Shown piece by piece: positions 13,547 through 13,730 of a stretch of 13,730 bases of DNA (the first letter of the stretch is position 1; the number at the start of each line of letters is the position of its first letter). A program made the position numbers and the translations under genes. The DNA comes from Fusobacteriaceae bacterium (GTDB lineage Bacteria > Fusobacteriota > Fusobacteriia > Fusobacteriales > Fusobacteriaceae). The DNA lies in NCBI GenBank assembly GCA_030625925.1, contig DAOUPY010000011.1, positions 1 through 13,730 on the forward strand, read 5' to 3'. The notes under the pieces are model-generated. The model saw only the letters and a program-made list of their open reading frames with translations. It was not told the DNA's origin and did no database searches.

Positions 13547-13730
13547 TCTTCTTGTCCGCAAGGGAAAGCGAAAGCTACCTGGAGCGAGACAAACAATAGG
13601 ACATTAGCAATTAAATAGAGAAAGAAAGTGTAAATTAAAAACTCAATTGTCGTTTGAAACTTTGTTTTCAAACAATCGATTAAGGTGTACAGTGGAAAGA
13701 ACCACTATAAAAATATTTTGAAATTTTTTA
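13547..13730 (+). other. Probable rRNA leader (continues beyond window)
   Basis: Transcription should start near 13553. The first part can close as TTGTC (13552-13556) / GACAA (13588-13592) around a GC-richer segment with small hairpins (CTTG/CAAG, GCgaaaGC). Later, GTTTGAAA (13652-13659) pairs with TTTCAAAC (13666-13673), and AGTGG aaagaa CCACT lies at 13690-13705. A structured, non-coding leader of this kind usually precedes 16S rRNA. I did not find a clear boxA antitermination sequence or any 16S sequence. Confidence 0.5.

Noticed and set aside
13387..13671. Minus-strand frame of 94 residues with a hydrophobic start
   Set aside because: Covers the strong plus-strand promoter and its leader; hydrophobic residues come from the A-tract read in reverse.

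Overview
The window holds a complete S10-spc ribosomal protein cluster: 22 plus-strand genes from rpsJ (S10) to secY. It starts with the 3' end of recX and ends just after a strong stable-RNA promoter. The DNA is AT-rich, arginine is encoded almost only by AGA, and intergenic DNA is full of short palindromic repeats. Together with the character of the proteins (long S14 without zinc ligands, the SecY N-terminus), this suggests a member of the Fusobacteriota. That placement is inference; no 16S sequence lies in the window.

Layout. 1-255: end of recX, whose stop codon lies inside its own terminator hairpin. 275-1540: about 1.3 kb without a convincing gene, apart from a possible 35-codon minus-strand ORF with a good ribosome binding site. 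This stretch also holds a minus-strand terminator-like hairpin and one copy of a composite intergenic repeat. 1544-1571: a good extended -10 promoter about 63 nt ahead of rpsJ. 1641-6828: S10 block (S10, L3, L4, L23, L2, S19, L22, S3, L16, L29, S17). 6864-11112: spc block (L14, L24, L5, S14, S8, L6, L18, S5, L30, L15). 11131-11157: weak terminator-like hairpin. 11297-12577: secY, possibly with its own promoter. 12582-12619: very strong terminator. 12620-13500: gene-free DNA made of several repeat families, including a second copy of the composite repeat. 13518-13546: TTGACG-17-TATACT promoter with an A-tract upstream, reading into what is probably an rRNA leader that runs off the window.

The genes work together. 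The 21 ribosomal proteins are made in near-stoichiometric amounts from tightly packed, partly overlapping cistrons (TAATG junctions at L4/L23, L16/L29 and L30/L15), and SecY builds the membrane channel for protein export. The only large gaps inside the cluster are rpsJ-rplC (165 nt, foldable) and rplO-secY (184 nt, hairpin plus promoter). These are the likely control points. The usual alpha-operon genes (infA, rpmJ, rpsM, rpsK, rpsD, rpoA, rplQ), adk and map do not follow secY.

The coding part is an ordinary housekeeping locus, and I found no new enzymatic or defence system. The points most worth checking are the rpsJ-rplC leader, the rplO-secY junction, the repeats flanking the cluster, and the small ORF beside recX.
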